Assembly (NCBI RefSeq): GCF_002531725.1
Contig: NZ_NWSQ01000046.1
Span: 1 to 32,111 of the forward strand
Direction: 5' to 3'
Source of the DNA: Rhizobium sp. L43
GTDB taxonomy: Bacteria > Pseudomonadota > Alphaproteobacteria > Rhizobiales > Rhizobiaceae
Length of the DNA stretch: 32,111 nucleotides
Shown here: piece after piece, positions 30,197 to 32,111 of the stretch
Layout of the letters: the number at the start of each line of letters is the position of its first letter
How positions within the stretch are numbered: position 1 is the first letter of the stretch
The notes under the pieces: model-generated
Told to the model about the DNA's origin: nothing
What the model saw: the letters and a program-made list of their open reading frames with translations, nothing else
The model's database searches: none
Made by a program: the position numbers and the translations under genes

Positions 30197-30685
30197 ATGA
30201 GTGGTAGTGACGCGCATTTTTCGGTGAATACCCGTTTAACCCGGCTCTTGGGTGAGACCTATCGCTCAAGCGAGGCCGCATTGAAGGAATTGGTAGATAA
30301 CGCCTGGGATGCCGATGCTAAAAACGTCTGGATTACCTTGCCGTCTCCGATGACGAGCGAAGCAATCGTCGTGCGGGACGACGGCGCGGGAATGACCTCT
30401 CTCGAAATGCAGAACGAGTACCTGAACATCGCGAGTGACAAGCGAGCACGGACCGGTGACCGGACGCCGTCGTTGAAGCGAAAGGTCAAGGGTCGCAAGG
30501 GCATCGGAAAGTTTGCAGGTCTGTCGCTTGCCAATCGAATGGACGTTATCGCTGTGGCTCGGGGGCGCAAATGCCACCTGAGCATCGACAAGATGGCCCT
30601 GACCGAAAACGAAAACGACCTGGAGTCCGGGCCGCACCTTTTCTGGAGGAGGAAGCTGCAAGCGACGATGTCGGAACTACGATAG
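30197..30685 (+). CDS. N-terminal half of the interrupted gene: GHKL ATPase module
   Basis: A 162-aa open frame holding the complete Bergerat ATP-binding motifs. The last 12 or so residues after the shift (WRRKLQATMSELR) are out-of-frame junk. ATG 30197 starts just before the conserved N-terminal helix; the longer start at 30119 adds an unconserved leader. No good ribosome site is visible for either. If translated alone it would be an ATPase fragment without nuclease. Confidence 0.5.
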   Translation: MSGSDAHFSVNTRLTRLLGETYRSSEAALKELVDNAWDADAKNVWITLPSPMTSEAIVVRDDGAGMTSLEMQNEYLNIASDKRARTGDRTPSLKRKVKGRKGIGKFAGLSLANRMDVIAVARGRKCHLSIDKMALTENENDLESGPHLFWRRKLQATMSELR

Positions 30686-31959
30686 TTTTGTCGGATCTCG
30701 ACAGCCGGTTGAACTTTCCGACGGCCGATCGTTTTCGGGAACTGCTGGTTCACGAGTACGGACGCGAAGATAGCTTTAAAGTTTTCGTCAACGATGATCA
30801 GTTGTCGGTCGAAGATGTTCCGGGCGTTTCCAAACAGGTTGAAGAGGTGCTCGCGGAGAGCGGCGCTGTCCGACTGCGTTTCACGATCGCGGACGGCAAA
30901 AAAGCTCCGAAATCCCCTGGCATTGTCCTCAAAGTCGATGGGAAGGTTGTCGGAAAACCCATGCTCTTCGGATTGGACGATGATGAGGAAATTCCACTCA
31001 AGTTGTCGAAGCGGGTCTTTGGCGAGGTAGAACTGGACGGCAATGATCACTTCGTCACCGCCGACTGGGGCGGGGTGATTGAAAACAGCAAAGCATTCCA
31101 GGAAATCCAGGCCTACGTACGATCGATAGTGAAGCAGGGACTGCAGGAAACGCACGCCCGTGACATGAGCTTGCAACTGGCTCGATTGAAGCGGCAGATC
31201 GATTTGCGGCTTCAGCAGCTCCCGGAGCATCGTCGACGCTATGCCGAGGAGGCGTTGAACCGCATTCTACGACGCTTCTACGGCGAGAGCGAAGATCGGA
31301 TATCGACGATCGCCGACGTGGCACTGGACGCGATTGAGCATGATGCCTACTGGGCTGTGCTTGAGCGAATAAACATAACAAGCCGAGGTGATGTCGGTTC
31401 GTTCGCTGAGGCGCTGGAACAGTTTGGGCTTGTAGAACTCTCCGCTATCGCGGCTCAAGCCGCCCGCAGATTGCAGTTTCTCGATTTCCTGGATGAACTC
31501 ATTCAGAATGTAGCAACGCTCGAACAAAACATGCATCAAGCGCTCGAAACAAATCTCTGGGTGCTGGGCCGCCAATATGCCACGATGGCGTCGAACACGA
31601 CGTTGAAGAGTATCATAGCAAAGTACGGAAATGCGAAATTCACGGGCGATCGTGCCTCGAAACGACCGGACCTCCTTTTGTCTCAGGATCTCGGCGATAG
31701 CTTCTTAATCATCGAATTCAAACGTCCCAACCATCCCATCAGCCGCGACGACATCGCCCAAGCAGAAAAATATAGGGACGATTTGTCGACCACAGTGACT
31801 TGGAAGAGCCCCCTCAAAATCTTGATGATAGGGAAGGGTCGAGCGGATTCGATGGATGCGCGCTATGCGCCAGAAGCGATCACTATCAGCTCCTACGTAA
31901 GCCTGGTCTCGGCTGCTCGAACCGAGCTGAATTGGTTGATGACGTCGCTTGCACGATGA
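30571..31959 (+). CDS. C-terminal half of the interrupted gene: transducer region plus Shedu-like nuclease
   Basis: An open frame of up to 462 aa. Its first 25 residues (to about 30645) are an out-of-frame reading of the ATPase part; true sense begins at FLEEEAASDD. It contains the remaining GHKL transducer part (FVTADWGGVIENSKAFQEIQ), a long helical region (about residues 195-330) and the PD-(D/E)XK domain (about 345-460). No credible start codon or ribosome site exists for independent expression. Confidence 0.5.
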   Translation: MPPEHRQDGPDRKRKRPGVRAAPFLEEEAASDDVGTTIVLSDLDSRLNFPTADRFRELLVHEYGREDSFKVFVNDDQLSVEDVPGVSKQVEEVLAESGAVRLRFTIADGKKAPKSPGIVLKVDGKVVGKPMLFGLDDDEEIPLKLSKRVFGEVELDGNDHFVTADWGGVIENSKAFQEIQAYVRSIVKQGLQETHARDMSLQLARLKRQIDLRLQQLPEHRRRYAEEALNRILRRFYGESEDRISTIADVALDAIEHDAYWAVLERINITSRGDVGSFAEALEQFGLVELSAIAAQAARRLQFLDFLDELIQNVATLEQNMHQALETNLWVLGRQYATMASNTTLKSIIAKYGNAKFTGDRASKRPDLLLSQDLGDSFLIIEFKRPNHPISRDDIAQAEKYRDDLSTTVTWKSPLKILMIGKGRADSMDARYAPEAITISSYVSLVSAARTELNWLMTSLAR

Positions 31960-32045
31960 GGCGGATTAAACGCTCCGTCTTCCCAATTAGGGTTCTCGAA
32001 TAACTCGATCGATTCATTTTCTAGGGGTGAGCTTACTAGAGCGTT

Positions 32046-32111
32046 TCACGTTTTGACGGAAGCATAGCCAGCGTTTGTGAAGTAGTTTGCGCATTCGTCA
32101 GGCTTGATGGT
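32046..32111 (-). mobile_element. IS630-family transposase, C-terminal end (5' part outside the window)
   Basis: On the minus strand the frame entering at 32111 reads TIKPDECANYFTNAGYASVKT and a TGA at 32048-32046. The K-P-x-E-C-A-N-Y-F-x-N-A-G-Y closing motif is that of IS630-family transposases of rhizobia. The element continues to the right of the window. Its left boundary probably lies within about 30 bp of the stop (the stretch 32021-32040 contains two CTAG tetramers), but the terminal repeat cannot be fixed without the other end. It adjoins the broken GHKL/nuclease gene. Confidence 0.75.

Larger units (their letters stand above)
30197..31959 (+). pseudogene. GHKL ATPase/PD-(D/E)XK nuclease fusion gene interrupted by a -1 frameshift
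   Basis: Two overlapping frames (30197-30685 and 30571-31959) encode consecutive parts of one protein. Adding one T to the T4 run at 30639-30642 joins them into 587 aa with continuous sense (GPHLFLEEEAASDD across the join). N-terminal GHKL/Bergerat ATPase: E31 and N35 (ELVDNAWDADA), DDGAGM (61-66), GRKGIGKFA (99-107). The middle is helical. The C-terminal nuclease has RPDLLL (D at 31669-31671) and EFK (31714-31722), a PD-(D/E)XK core, preceded by NLWVLGRQY as in DUF4263/Shedu-type nucleases. MORC/MutL-like GHKL ATPases joined to nucleases are known in restriction-like defence loci (family knowledge). Anti-phage function is an inference. The lesion could also be a sequencing error. Confidence 0.75.

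Noticed and set aside
30625..30660. Programmed -1 frameshift as explanation for the split GHKL/nuclease gene
   Set aside because: No X-XXY-YYZ slippery heptamer in the zero frame and no clear downstream stem; a one-base loss in the T4 run is simpler.

Overview
The window looks like a chromosomal or large-plasmid segment of a Rhizobium-type alphaproteobacterium (R. leguminosarum/etli group). The grounds are: high-GC coding sequence; DUF1236 and BA14K proteins typical of Rhizobiales; a complete homogentisate pathway; promoter-like GGAAC-N16-(C/A)GTT sequences of the alphaproteobacterial EcfG general-stress type; and an intergenic palindromic mosaic of the RIME kind. No rRNA, tRNA or CRISPR array was seen.

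Layout. (1) 1-7350, + strand: the 3' part of a sugar-type ABC transporter operon. It holds an ATPase (5' end outside the window), two different GMC flavoenzymes, a Gfo/Idh/MocA dehydrogenase and a fumarate-reductase-like flavoprotein. The genes are tightly packed or overlapping and probably oxidise an imported sugar or polyol. (2) 7382-18247: a stress and envelope island. It holds exonuclease III, a DUF883/ElaB-like membrane-anchored protein, a Gly/Asn-repeat secreted protein, a two-component pair (HisKA_3 kinase plus LuxR/NarL-type regulator), a small membrane protein, a methyltransferase, two DUF1236 proteins, a 55-aa membrane protein, a BA14K protein, small hypotheticals, a protein with repeated W-x-V-P elements and an L,D-transpeptidase. 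(3) 18280-24532: phenylalanine/tyrosine catabolism. phhA and an Lrp/AsnC regulator are divergent; a second Lrp/AsnC regulator is divergent from hppD-hmgA-fahA-maiA. Together these take Phe to fumarate and acetoacetate, apart from the transaminase step. (4) 24583-29897: a palindrome mosaic, a MEKHLA protein, a ClpP-fold/NTF2-like secreted protein, a patatin-like lipase, and a divergent NAD(P)-oxidoreductase/HxlR pair. Decayed fragments of two genes in this window (maiA and the ClpP-fold gene) lie between them. (5) 30197-32111: a frameshifted GHKL-ATPase/PD-(D/E)XK-nuclease gene, plausibly anti-phage, followed by the end of an IS630-family transposase.

The most interesting signal is regulatory. 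Seven copies of a GAC-N4-GTC palindrome resembling the mycobacterial DosR box lie in four intergenic stretches of region 2, mostly as pairs 22-23 bp apart. In two places the pair sits 8-9 bp upstream of an EcfG-like -35 element. The response regulator encoded in the middle of this island has a recognition helix close to that of DosR. I infer a local regulon, integrating a DosRS-like two-component signal with the general stress sigma factor, that controls cell-envelope proteins.
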